A DNA stretch of 64,000 nucleotides from Marsupella aquatica (Eukaryota; Marchantiophyta), in the NCBI GenBank assembly GCA_973895155.1, contig OZ316897.1, forward strand, positions 8,804,001-8,868,000. The letters are read 5' to 3'. Below are positions 28,201 through 39,738 of this stretch, piece by piece. The stretch's first letter is position 1. Every line of letters begins with the position of its first letter. The notes beneath the pieces are model-generated. The model saw only the letters and a program-made list of their open reading frames with translations, searched no databases and was not told the origin of the DNA. The translations under genes were made by a program, and so were the position numbers.

Positions 28201-30418
28201 GCTCTTGTCAGTAACAGTTCGACTAATACGTATCAGACGACCATTCATTCAATTCATATACTTCCGAACCAGTCTTAGATATGCTTGTGAACTGTTGCAT
28301 CCTGGCGACAATAGAGCTAGCAGCTTCCTAGTTCTAAGTTGAGAATGATCAATTTGTCACAGTAGTTGATTGCTTTTTTCAAGAGCCCGCGCGTACTGTG
28401 TATTAGTACTAATGAAAGAATCCTTCATCCCAAAGTTACAGAAGCGGGATGAGGTCACGCCAGATCAACAGGGCCCAGAAAACCCAGAAATGTCAGCCTT
28501 CTCCAGATCTTCCGATATGGATAAGCGTTCTCGATCTTCCGCGCCACAAACACGGAAGACCTACTCAAAATCAGGTCTGTCATATTGATTGATGGGCTAC
28601 CTTAAGTCTGGTAGAACTGCGATCCTCTCTGTTGATTAGGCGCTCTACGAAAGCCTTAAGGATTTATGATTAATCTGCCTGTCTGTGTACTGCAGGCAGA
28701 ATCATCACCAAGAACTCCAGACTGGGGCGCTGGAGATCCTCCTCTATTAGAAAGCTCGAACTTCCCGAAATGGATGCCGCATCAGAGGACGAATCAATTG
28801 ACGGGGCCACGCCCTCGAGTTCTCCTCGTACGTAATATAATTCAATTTGCCCACGGAATAATGAGAATTTTTTTGGCCGGATTCCATCTTGCAGATCATT
28901 GTGTAGTCGAAAGTTGGTAAGTTTTTTACCATTGCAACAAGCATTCGCTTTGATTTGGGAGCAAGCTGGTTACCCGCTCATCTACAGAATCTACTGTAGG
29001 TGATCTTGTGCTATGATAATGAGTCTTGTAATTGGACTGGTCAATTCTTTGAAAATCTAATCTCCGATCGAGGCTTGCAAGCTGAAACTCAGCACTCGAC
29101 AGCATAACTCTGTTTACGCTGTGCAGTTGCAAAAGTATTAGAAGAGAATGCCGCAGAAGACGGCGAAGGCAGCAGGTGCTTGTCATTCATGAAGAATTTT
29201 GAAACTGGCGTTTAAAGGACATTGTTTTTCTTACATAATAGGAACCATGACATGTTAATAACCTACATTGCCGATGAAAAAATCGCATTTTAAATAAATG
29301 ACGACGCCTTAAATATCATTTTAAATAAAGATGATCCGAGAATCTCATCCCATTGAATCCTAATTAATGTGATTACGACCTGCTCTATACTCGCAGCGAC
29401 ATTGGTATGATCGCAAAATTGCTAAAAAGGTTCAAACAAAAAGTTAAGCTTGCGGAAAAGAAGAATGTGGAAGATATTCTGTCCAATACCATGCAACGCA
29501 TTCAACGTGAAATTCGATCAGCCGAAGCGCAGATTCGAGGAGAAAAGTAAGTGAAACTATGCTTTTTCGATCATGAATTTCAGGCGAAGATTCTCAATTC
29601 AATTGACAATGGCTGCAAATGAATCAAGGCTCGATTCGATGATTGAACTAAATTAAGCTGTGGCATCTTCCATAATGTGATTGGCATTCAGGACGGAGTT
29701 CACGGATTCCTGCAATAAGACATGTGGACAATTAGAGAGTCAATTACAAGGTGAGTAATGCCTCAAACCAATCTCTATAGTGCTACATTGTAATGTCCTT
29801 GGTACATCTTGAGAATCGTTGCCTAAGATTCCACATTCGTGCAGAGCAAATTAAGAGGATGCGGACACTGTATGATAAATTTCACCAGGAGTTCGCTCAG
29901 CACCTTGAAAGTTACGACGGAATAGGTTGTAAAATAGAAGAAACAGGGCTGGAGCTCAACGATCTTGCAAAACAGCAAGGTGAGTCAGATCAATAGTTTC
30001 TCTCTTACAGTGTGGGAGTCTTCGAGGGATATTCCCCTTGCATCCTGTAATCGTCAGTATCCATTTGAAGAAATTGCAAAAGAGAATGGCCATAACTAGT
30101 TTTGACAGGGACATGTAGCTCAGAAAGTACTTCATGGAAGTGCTGGAAAAAATTATGTTGTTCCAGATTTTTGTTGCAAAAAATGTAGTGAAAGATTTTT
30201 CACAGAGGACACGGCGTGCAGCACTAGGCGGAAAGTCAGACCATGAATCTGTACGGGTATCCAAAACTCTGTCGACGAGAGAATCTACTTAGCCCTTTTT
30301 TATTTTGTGAGCGTTGTTGTCAGGGCATGACCACAAGGGCGTTCTCGCCAAGCTAAAAGAGTCGTGCAAGAACCACCTTGCAGATGCAGAACAGAAGATA
30401 CTTCGAGCAGGAAAGGAG
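22223..30418 (+). CDS. Meiotic chromosome-axis protein, SYCP2-like N-terminus and ASY3-like coiled coil
   Basis: Axis proteins of the SYCP2/Red1/ASY3 family organise chromosome loops and recruit HORMA proteins in meiosis. Exons with matching phases are 22223-22387, one ending at 22837 (left edge unresolved, at or before 22669), 23689-23849, 24009-24061, 24131-24334, one near 24950-25032, 25915-25994, 26293-28020, 28442-28574, 28696-28827, 29127-29175, 29397-29546, 29692-29750, 29845-29979 and 30324-30418. The early exons follow human SYCP2: LASILELLFIVEDMSD, then NLFIAIISSM, then CGDFQLQASITEIFYRLAK, then LGCLRR. A roughly 576-codon basic, Ser/Arg-rich disordered segment follows (26293-28020). 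The last exons form a coiled coil close to Arabidopsis ASY3 (EQIKRMRTLYDKFHQEF, HLESYDGIGCKIEE). The PH-like part (24335-25915) and the final exon are unresolved. It could be two adjacent genes, but phase continuity from 25994 to 26293 argues for one. Confidence 0.72.
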
Positions 30419-31331
30419 GTACAAAGTTGGTCAAATACCCCGCAAGGGAGTCTGGGCAAAGATTAGAAATTGAGTTCGTATTGCCGTACTGTTACATTCC
30501 TTTCAAAATTATAACTCGCACTGGAGGTATACAAGGATGGGCACTGGAACCCAGACGGTTGGAGATCGCTTTTTACTAACAACGTTGGGACGGATGGGGT
30601 GGGGAAGCAGAGCTCAACTGGCATGCGCAGCCTGAAGGAGGCGCTTCAGGGAACGTTGAAAGATCTTTAGTACTATTAACCAACACATAATCAAGATTTT
30701 CACTGACATCTGTGTGCAATCCGTTCACGATAACACACGAACATATCATGGAACCACTCATGTAGACCATTCTGCGATACGGGACTCAACTTGATTATCA
30801 GATTGAATTTAGCTCCCTTTAAAGTTACAGAATGGAGGAAATATATGGACTTGAAAAGTAAAGATTTCGAAATTACAGGCATTGTTCGTGATACCGATAG
30901 CGGGCATGAGTTCTCGAATTGTTCATACACTGGGACAAAGCAGCCCGGATTAAATGCACCAGTCCATCTCTGTGATGATCACCCATAGAGCAATCACCTG
31001 GGACGAGTGGTTTTCTCATGGATTCCGCTAGACAGTATAAGATGAATAACTAGACCTGTATGTGTCTTTTAGATTTGCATAGTCTAAAGAAACCTCATGC
31101 TTTCCTATCAATGCCAAAAATCATGCTCCTGTTACCAAGGTGAATCATGAAGTTTACATATTCTGTACGAGGCAGGGCGGGCAAACGCTTCGCTTTCTTG
31201 CGCTGACTCTGAGAAAGATCAACTCTGTGCTTCATACGAACCGATTGAATCCCGTCCTAAGTTCTATGCACAGAGCTCAATAGGGTTCTATCGACAATAT
31301 GACGACTCGACCCTAAAGGCTTGCATGTTGC
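30419..31331. other. 3' region between the axis gene and ABC1K
   Basis: If the last visible donor (30418) is not used, the axis-gene frame stops near 30466. Otherwise a short final exon lies here, possibly after the acceptor near 30829. ABC1K ends on the opposite strand at 31332. I see nothing else. Confidence 0.45.
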
Positions 31332-34300
31332 CTAACGTCGGTAAACACGCCCGTACCCAGGTGAGATGCGGTCGTCATTGAACACATTCAGCTCTGGTGC
31401 AAGGAGCTTTGTGTATCGATCGAAGTACAGCAGCTGCTTCACCAGCAATCCAAACTCTCGAGGGAGCCGCAATCCATAGCTTTCACTTACTCGGACCTGC
31501 AGAGATTTACAATACCTCATTCAGAAGGAGGGTGATATGGCAATTCTGGGCATTGGATGCGACAACTTCCGGCAGCATACCACAAGATAGCATGGCTTTG
31601 TCAGTGACATACGTCCCAACCATCGATGGATTCCGCTGCCAAAAGTATCAGAGGTTGTGAGAGGGAAGGGGGGTAAAGAGATTTATACCACATCAAGTAG
31701 CAGAGCATTGACTTGCTGCTCATCAATGACTAGGGTGGCGTCCACAGATGAACCATATGGACTTGCTGTTTGAGTCAACAGTACATCTGGGTCCAAGTCC
31801 TGCAGCATTTGTGGCCAGAGTTAAACAAAGAACTCCATCCCATCACATTACTTATAGCTTCCTGGGCGTCTTAATTCACACCAGCCACGGCAGCTTAAGT
31901 TATATCAAGTGCTCTAGCAAAGATCATAGATCACTCCCCATCCTAGTCCTTTTGGTTTCACACTACCATACTCTCCTCACCCTTCTGAATTGTGCCACAA
32001 ATCTATAGCTACACTGAATCATTAGACCTTCCTAGCGAGCATAACGACCTCTTCATGCCCCAAGTGATTCATCTTATTTACAGAAGGCTCCCATTCAAGA
32101 ACTGCACTACAGACAACAAAGGTTCGGGTATAGCAAAGACTCTTGTATGAGCATCATGTCGAACCACAAACCCGAACTGTACTGAATATCTTCTCTAGGT
32201 CAAGTGCGAAGCTGTCCACGTCCACAATCTTATCAGTGGCACCCATCTGCACCATTGCTGTAGCCATGGCTCTGTACTGGCCGTCTCCAACTGAAGAGAG
32301 AAATGTCTGCATAGCCGCCCAGGTTGCTGGAGAGATTCGGCCCACAATTCCTGCCAAAATGGATTTTGCATCAATAGTCAAGAACTCAAGCGAAGATTGA
32401 CCACTGTTCCAAACAGAACTACGAACTGCTGTGCCCAAATACATATCTGCATTGAAGAAAAGTGCAGAGGTTAATTCAACTTTGCCATACAGAGCAAAAC
32501 GTCAGCTGGTATGGGAGAAATACAGACAAGCAGCAGACCTACCAAAATCGATAAATCCAATGCGTCCATCGTTAAGCACAAGCAAGTTGCCAGCATGAAC
32601 ATCCGCATGAAAGCTCTCACAGGCGATCAAACTGCCAAACCTGCCAATTCCACCGAAAACAGCTGTGTTGTCCATATCTCTGTCATTTGACTATATCTCA
32701 ACATTTGCACTTAGACGGTTGCTTCGCTGGAATGTAACGAGGAATGTAATCAAAGGGAATGGAGAGAACAGCCAGACGAAAATGTCAATGTTCAAAAGCT
32801 TGTAGAGCACTTTTTAGTACACTGGTAAAGACCCACAGGCTATTGATTCAACTGATAATTGCCATGCACAGCAAACTCAATCAAGGAGCGCATGGATTGA
32901 CAGGTACCAAACATTCAGGGCGTTAATCAATGTTGCCTCCGGATTTGGCACTATGGAGCGAATCGACTCCAAGTCAGTCAGAGGAACACCAAAGAATCGC
33001 TCCATAGTCAGCACACGACGACTGGTACAATGTTTGTACACAAATGGAGCAGTTGCCTGTCGGCTTGCCCCAGTCGCCTCAACATAGTTTCGGAATGCCT
33101 CAATACTCACTGCTTCCTTCCTGAAGTCCACTTCTTCCAGCATTGATGCCCTTAAGTCACCCACTATACCTACCTGCAGCGCAGCTGAGACATTTTATGC
33201 TTACTGAAACAGGAATCACAGAGTTTAACAACCGAAGAACCTCTCAAAGGTATAGGTAACAAAGGCTTGCCTGTGCTTTTCTGTTAAAACAAAAGGAAAT
33301 TTCTGAGCTCATACTGATGACGTAATTCATGGCTGATGCATGAGCTCATACTGATGACGTAATTCATGGCTGATGCATATCAGCACTGACTTGATCAATC
33401 TGTCCTTTTCGTAAGACGCCAGTTACCGTAGTGTCATGTGTAGCTATATTGCATCACTTTCAACAGAGCCCAAAATTTGGTATCAGCTCCAGAGTACAGA
33501 GACTAACCAGAGACGTGCGGCTGAGTTGAGGGTTCAGGAATTCCAATATACGTGCTGTGATGTAAATGAAGTTGAGGTCGACTGTCAATATGTCCTCAAC
33601 ACCTGGTTTGAGAACTTTGATCACTACATCTTTTCGACTTTCTTTCAGCTTTGCTGCATGTACCTGTACGACAGTACATGAATTTAAACTCTGGGACCTT
33701 CTGCAAATTTTAAGAACAGAATCTTAATATTGAATGGACGGCAGAACATACCTGTGCGACAGAGGCTGATGCAAGAGGTTCTGGATCAATGTATTCGTAA
33801 ACCTCCTCCAGAGGTCTACCAAGGTCCTCACGAATGATAGCCTTAATCCTATCGAAAGGAACAGGTGGAGTTTTGTCGAGGCAGCTTTGGAACTCCTTCA
33901 CATAGTCGGCCGGAAATAATGTGGGCGCAGATGCTATGAACTGACACAAACATCAAGAAACGTCAACCACCAAAGCAGGGTACCACATCTGTCAACTCAG
34001 TCCAAATGAGCAGTACAAAGCCTGTCTTTTGCCTGGGTTTGTTCATACTTGTAGGGAGTATGCACATTGGTCCTATAGTTGAGTATCCTCACCTGACCCA
34101 GCTTGATATAGGTAGCTCCCAGTCTTTCAAATAGACGGCGAAGTTGTGCAGGGCCAGGAGGGTCCACAGTGAAAGGAGCCCTTGCACTTGAGGAGATTTG
34201 TGCTCCCTGCACGATGAGCGAGGTCAGCTATTGGGACTCTCAGCGGCCATGATGTCACTTTGGAACAATCAAACTCATTTAATGGAGTACAATCTGGTAA

Positions 34301-35171
34301 AGTTCGACATCAGACAGCCCTCTTAGACAGGTATCGGTGACTTATGTCTGATTTAATAGCGATGAAGATTTGAGATGACAACATGCACTTGGCTGGACTC
34401 GAAGCACCCTCAGAAATCCATATCTAGACCATTCTTCAAACTGAGAGAACTAAAACCCCTTTCAGTGCTTGTTCTCTAGTGGCTGCCCCGAGGACAAAAG
34501 CAAACTGTAAACACAGAATCAACAAGTAGTCCCGATACTATATTTCTTCCTCCACTATGACGAAGATATGTATCTTAAAACAAGGTATTGCAACAGACAA
34601 CAATATGGAACAAATAACACAAAACAAGACCTTCCACAAAACGCTTAAGATAATTGCATCTAAGCGCAGAAATTTACTTGTAATTGCTGCGAGAGATATT
34701 CACTCCCAACTGTCAAGACAGCCTCGATACCTTGAGCAAATCGAGTAGCACCTCTGGGCCCTGTACTAATGGCAGTACGCAGGATTTCTTCCAGTAGCCC
34801 ATTTAGTTGGGAGATTCTCTCTGCTTAGAGGACGGCCAAATCTCTCGTAAATAAAGTTGCCGTCGAAGAAAACTTAGCAAAGACTCCAGCAATGCTAAAA
34901 TTAAGTATGTGCAACAGAATGTTGCTATGCAATGTGTTCTTTCTAGTCAAAATTTGAAATGGTGAAACTGCAAACTACAATAACGAATCACAGCACAACT
35001 TGATCTGTTACCTTGATCCAATGGTGGAAGACCCTCTGTTCTGGGCCGAGTTGGTGTGGTGGAGACCGCCCTGGCAACCAAGGCTGTTCTTGTTCGGACT
35101 ACTTGAGAATAACCAAAACGGCCGTGGTGTGCTATCTTGCTTCCCAGACTTCGCCATCTTTGACCTAACAT
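31332..35171 (-). CDS. ABC1K: ABC1/UbiB-family atypical kinase, plastid type, complete copy
   Basis: ABC1K proteins are atypical kinases or ATPases of plastids and mitochondria that affect prenylquinone and pigment metabolism. The substrate here is unknown. Ten minus-strand exons are 35171-35012, 34820-34678, 34206-34093, 33940-33752, 33663-33508, 33173-32908, 32640-32543, 32350-32178, 31799-31689 and 31496-31332. All phases match and give 524 aa. Residues 1 to about 45 are basic, Ser/Thr-rich and acid-poor, like a transit peptide. Family motifs are present: KLGQ near 136-139, the Ala/Ser loop SASVAQ near 197-202, VVIK with Lys near 218, EEVD near 267-270, HADVHAGN at 354-361 and IDFG near 373-376. 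The end, ESYGLRLPREF then KQLLYFDRYTKLLAP, matches the land-plant group. The exon 8 donor (ACA/GTTCGG) is weak but is the only one that keeps phase. Most of the gene lies in the left arm of the inverted duplication. Confidence 0.93.
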
Positions 35172-36762
35172 CCTGTCCTGCTCAGATAGCGAACAACGAG
35201 CATAGGAAAGTCAGCAATGAATTGCCAAAACAGCTCACAAGTAGTAGGATTCAGCCAGAGAGTTCCTCATTAACCCTCGTATTAAAATTAAGGCACAGTC
35301 AGCTGATACTTTTCATCAAACATGTGGAAATTACAATCAAACCCAGGAGCTAGAAGGTCAAAATCAAATGACACTCCGTTCTTCCAGATTGGAACCAATC
35401 TATTGAAAGTTTGAAGCAGTCATGATTCAGCAATTGAAAGCGAACCCCGCTGAGATTTGTTTACTTCAAGAAGTCACAGTAGGGTACTGAGAACAGTTTG
35501 CCATGACGCAAGCTTGCAAAAACATTTCTGCGAGGACTTTATCCGACAAATTCGTCACCAAAATAGCTCTATCTTCGAGAGCACTTCTTGTCATGAGTCC
35601 AGACAAGGTTACAAACGGAGTCTCGTGTGGATACGACCAATTTGTTCACCAATTTGTTCAAAGACCATCATTGCGGTCAGAATTAAGGGAGATTCTGATG
35701 TATATTCCCATCCACGGAGATCAGGACTGCCGTTCGATCGTAGCTAACTTCCAATGCTTCAAGCTTAGGGGTGCATTCATCCACAAACGGACTACCCGGC
35801 AGTCATCAGCGAGGCTGGTACTTTGTAAATGTCAATCTTCAACTATGTTTGAAACAAAGCAAGGCGTTCGGAGATACACCTATTAAAGTAGCCTTTGTTG
35901 CCTGCATCGCTTACAACTGCACGAAATTTCTCCAAATTAAATTTTGTTTTGTCCAATTTTGGCTGAAGCGGAATCTTTCAGCTGCAGCAATGCAGCTCTC
36001 CACAACTCGAGAGCTAGGATCCCTCAGTGGGACTTTGAACAGTGTATACACACCACTCTTCGGCATTGATAGCCGGGTAAGGAATGATGACCATGTGCAG
36101 GGAAATTCGAATTGTGATCCCCATCACCGCAAGATGAGCTAGAGAAGGGGAAGAGCACAGAAAGCTGCACTACCCTACCGCAAAATTGGAAACAAAAGAA
36201 TGAACGCTCTCATCCCATGACCCCCACGCGTCTCACCATCCTCCATGCCAATACTTAAGACGATTCCAGAGACCCAGAATCTCAAAAGGCAGAACAGGAA
36301 GTAATTGGGCAACGAAACACATCTGTACCTGTCGTAGCAGCATCACCGGGGTAGCAATCACGGTTGCCATGGCCTGAATCATCTCTAACCCAGCTGATAC
36401 CCTTCCGCTCAGCTCAGTCTCAGAATTGGAATGAGAGCTCTGAAGTCTCCCTCAGATAGATGAGACGCTCTATAGGCTTGAGCATGAGGCCCTTCTTCTT
36501 CAGATACTCAGTTCGGTATAATCTGCCCGAAAATCGGCAATCCTTCTCCCAATTCGTCCTAGACCCCACATTTCCTAAGAGAAAGAAGGAGGCCGTTTGG
36601 AGCACTACCGTGGACGTAATTTGAGACCCTCCATGTTTCTTGTGGACATGAGTTCACTCATTCAGCTGCTTTCTTTTGGCTCACTCTACCCGCCCACAAA
36701 CTATTCAGTGACGTCGATAAAATGGCAGTCGTTTTCTTCATGTTTGCTTGCGACACAAACGA
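32567..36762. repeat. Left arm of large inverted duplication
   Basis: This is about 4.2 kb whose reverse complement recurs at about 38093-42340. Paired landmarks sum to about 74905-74923 over most of the length and 74855 at the inner end, because the right arm has an extra segment of about 50 bp near 38350-38410. Paired exons have equal lengths and few substitutions. The arm covers ABC1K exons 1-7 (part of exon 7) and about 1.6 kb upstream of its start. Confidence 0.92.
35172..36762. other. Upstream flank of ABC1K within the left arm, no gene recognised
   Basis: Open frames up to 127 codons on the plus strand (35457-36142) have partly preserved mirror images in the right arm, but they lack family motifs and are frame-disturbed between arms. 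The likely content is the ABC1K promoter and leader. A coding gene cannot be excluded. Confidence 0.5.
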
Positions 36763-37394
36763 GTTGGCTTTACAAGAACTTGGGGCAGCATTGCCTTTTT
36801 CTCTAAGTGTGAGATGCATTTCCTTTTTCTCTAAGTGGGGTGGGTATTGAATAATAGACGCATGACAAGAAAGCCCTGATGATGGATGGATAGAATAAGG
36901 GTGGCTTTACAGGAACTTGGGGCAGCATTGCCTTTTTCTCTAAGTGTGAGATGCATTTCCTTTTTCTCTAAGTGGGGTGGGTATTGAATAATAGACGCAT
37001 GACAAGAAAGCCCTAATGATGGATGGATAGAATAAGGGTGGCTTTACAGGAACTTGGGGGCAACATTTCCTTTTTCTCTAAGTGTGAGGTGCAATCCTAA
37101 CCATTCATATGTGGGAGTAGGCCACATTTCACTTCACATGAATTTGGGGACATAATGCAATCCACATGAATTTGGGGACATAATGCAATCCTAACCATTC
37201 ATATGTGGGAATAGGCCACATTTTGGTTCACTATTTCCCATTCATCTTTGCCCCCATCTGTCTTTTCTGTTTGCACCATCGATTTTAGTTATGCCCTTAT
37301 TAGAATCACTGTCTACAAGTATCCCTATCTTTTGTATGCACTCTCACTCTCAATTAAGTCCCTCGAGAGTCAGGCTCTAGAGACTTCACTGTAG

Positions 37395-37690
37395 ACACTA
37401 GGCCCAAAGAATAGCTTTTGATTGAGATTATATATTTATAGATTAGATGTAAAATAGATTAGATGGATGGAATCTTAATATACATTTGCAATCCAAAGAG
37501 GGAACCTATGGTCTAGAGTGAAGTATACATTTGCAATCCAAAGAGGGAACCTATGGTCTAGAGTGAAGTCTTCACTCTAGACCATGACTCTGGGACATAA
37601 CTGAAATTGAGAGGCAAGTGGAAAACAGGGATTGGGGCCATCTATCTATGTATATAATCACAATCAAAAGCTACTTTTTAGGGCCTCTGG
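37395..37690. repeat. Inverted repeat pair, MITE-like or hairpin
   Basis: AGGCCCAAAGAATAGCTTTT with its TGATTGAGATTATATA extension (about 37400-37435) is the near reverse complement of 37651-37686 (TATATAATCACAATCAAAAG and on). The flanks also match inverted (GACTTCACT against AGTGAAAGT). A third, direct copy of one end lies near 37758-37797. No coding sequence lies between. A miniature inverted-repeat element or a relic hairpin would both fit, and I see no clear target-site duplication. Confidence 0.5.
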
Positions 37691-37827
37691 TTTGGAGTGA
37701 AAGTTGAGAGTGTGAGTGGAAAACAGGGATTGGAGGCATCTAACTATGTAATACCGATCCAAAGCTACTCTTCAGGGTCTATTGTCTAGAGTGAAGCTTT
37801 AATTTGGACTGTGTCTCTTGGGGCGTA

Positions 37828-37945
37828 ACCGAAGTTGGGGTGCAAAAGAAAAATGAGGAAACCAAAGTTGGGGTGCAAAAGAAAAATGAGGAAACCAAAG
37901 TTGGGGTGCAAAAGAAAAATGAGGAAACCAAAGTTGGGGGCGTGT
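37828..37945. repeat. 33-bp tandem array
   Basis: Units reading AAAGTTGGGGTGCAAAAGAA plus AAATGAGGAAACC occur about three and a half times. Being a multiple of three, the array leaves repetitive open frames on both strands, which I do not call as genes. Confidence 0.85.
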
Positions 37946-38092
37946 AGGAATGAAACGCAGGAAGACCAAAGAGCAAAAGAAACCGAGGGTCCCCCAGATG
38001 AATCTCGAACCTTCGATAGAGTTGTCCTGATGCTCCCAAAGAAGCTTGTCACGTTTGTTCAGCCGTTCCACAAGCTTACAAACACGAGCATA

Positions 38093-39738
38093 CTCGTTTG
38101 TGTCGCAAAGCAAACATGAAGAAGAGGACTGCCATTTTATCGACGTCACTGAATAGTTTGTGGGCGGGTAGAGTGAGCCAAAAGAAAGCAGCTGAATGAG
38201 TGAACTCATGTCCACAAGAAACATGGAGGGTCTCAAATTACGTCCACGGTAGTGCTCCAAACGGCCTCCTTCTTTCTCTCAGGAAATGTGGGGTCTAGGA
38301 CGAATTGGGAGAAGGATTGCCGATTTTCGGGCAGATTATACCGAACCGAAGATCTGAAGAAGCATACGGGATAGGATAGTAAAAGCTGTAGCATACCATG
38401 CGTTGAAGTTTCACAAATGCACTGCTCAAGCCTACAGAGCGTCTCATCTTTCTGAGGGAGACTTCAGAGCTCTCATTCCAATTCTGAGACTGAGCTGAGC
38501 GGAAGGGTATCAGCTGGGTTAGAGATGATTCAGGCCATGGCAACCGTGATTGCTACCCCGGTGATGCTGCTACGACAGGTACAGATGTGTTTCGTTGCCC
38601 AATTGCTTCCTGTTCTGACTTTTGAGATTCTGGGTCTCTGGAATCGTCTTCAGTATTGGCCTGGAGGATGGTGAGACGCGTGGCGGTCATGGGATCAGAG
38701 CGTTCATTCTTTTGTTTCCAATTTTGCGGTAGGGTAGTGCTGCTTTCTCTGCTGTTCCCCTTCTCTAGCTCATCTTGCGGTGGTGGACATCACAATTCGA
38801 ATTTCCCTGCACATGGTCATCATTCCTTACCCGGCTATCAATGCCGAAGAATGATGCGTATACACTGTCCGGAGTCCCACTGAGGGATCCTAGCCCACGA
38901 GTTGTGGAGAGCTGCATTGCTGCAGCTGAAGGATTCCGCTTCAGACAAAATTGGACAAGATTTAAATTTTAATTGAAGAAGTTTCGTGCAATTGTAAGCA
39001 ATTCAGGCAACAAAGGCTACTTCAATAGGTGTATCTCCGAACACCTTGCTTTGTTTCAAATATAGTTGAAGATTGTCATATACAAAGTACCAGCCTCGCA
39101 GATGACTGCCGGGTAGTCCGTTTGTGGATGAATGCACCCCTAACCTTGAAGCATTGGAAGTTTCAGCTACGATCGAACGGTAGTCCTGATCTCCGTGGAT
39201 GGGAATTTACATCAGAATCTCCCTTAATTCTGACCGCAATGAAGGTCTTTGAACAAATTGGTGAACAAATTGGTCGTATCCACCCGAGTCTCCGTTTGTA
39301 ACCTTGTCTGGACTCATGACAAGAAGTGCTCTCGAAGATAGAGCTATTTTGGTGACGAATTTGTCGGATAAAGTCCTCGCAGAAATGTTTTTGCAAGCTT
39401 GCGTCAGGGCAAACGTTCTCAGTACCCTACTGTGACTTCTTGAAGTAAACAAATCTCAGCAGGGTTCGCTTTCAATTGCTGAATCATGACTGCTTCAAAC
39501 TTTCAATAGATTGGTTCCAATCTGGAAGAACGGAGTGTCATTTGAGTTTGACCTTCTTGCTCCTGGGTTTGATTGTAAACTCTACATGTTTGATGAAAAA
39601 GTCTCTGCTGACTGTGCCTTAATTTTAACACTGGAGTTAATGAGGAACTCTCCGGCTGAGTCCTACTACTTGTGAGCTGTTTTGGCAATTCATCTCTGAC
39701 TTTTCTATGCTCGCTGTTCGCTATCTGAGCAGGACAGG
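38093..39738. other. Upstream flank of the truncated ABC1K copy
   Basis: This is the mirror of 35172-36762, with scattered substitutions and an extra segment of about 50 bp near 38350-38410. It would supply the promoter of the right-arm ABC1K copy. No protein-coding gene is recognised. Confidence 0.5.

Larger units (their letters stand above)
36763..38092. other. Spacer between the inverted arms, built of small repeats
   Basis: This is non-coding by eye and almost entirely repetitive. A 137-bp unit starting GGCTTTACA occurs at 36766, 36903 and, in part, 37040. A segment of about 23 bp around AATTTGGGGACATAATGCAA is doubled near 37139-37190. A segment of about 45 bp ending CTATGGTCTAGAGTGAAG is doubled at about 37478-37567. 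An inverted pair and a 33-bp array are listed separately. Confidence 0.75.

Noticed and set aside
28895-28916. A 22-base exon in the axis gene between GCAG and GTAAG
   Set aside because: Including it breaks the phase, whereas joining 28827 directly to 29127 gives the frame that continues into the coiled coil.
35457-36142. Plus-strand frames upstream of ABC1K as a possible gene
   Set aside because: The mirror copy has frame-changing differences and neither shows family motifs. Described as flank.
37779-38119. Overlapping frames with repeats such as TLVSSFFFC and KRKMRKPKLG
   Set aside because: They come from the 33-bp tandem array, have no start context or homology, and overlap each other on both strands.
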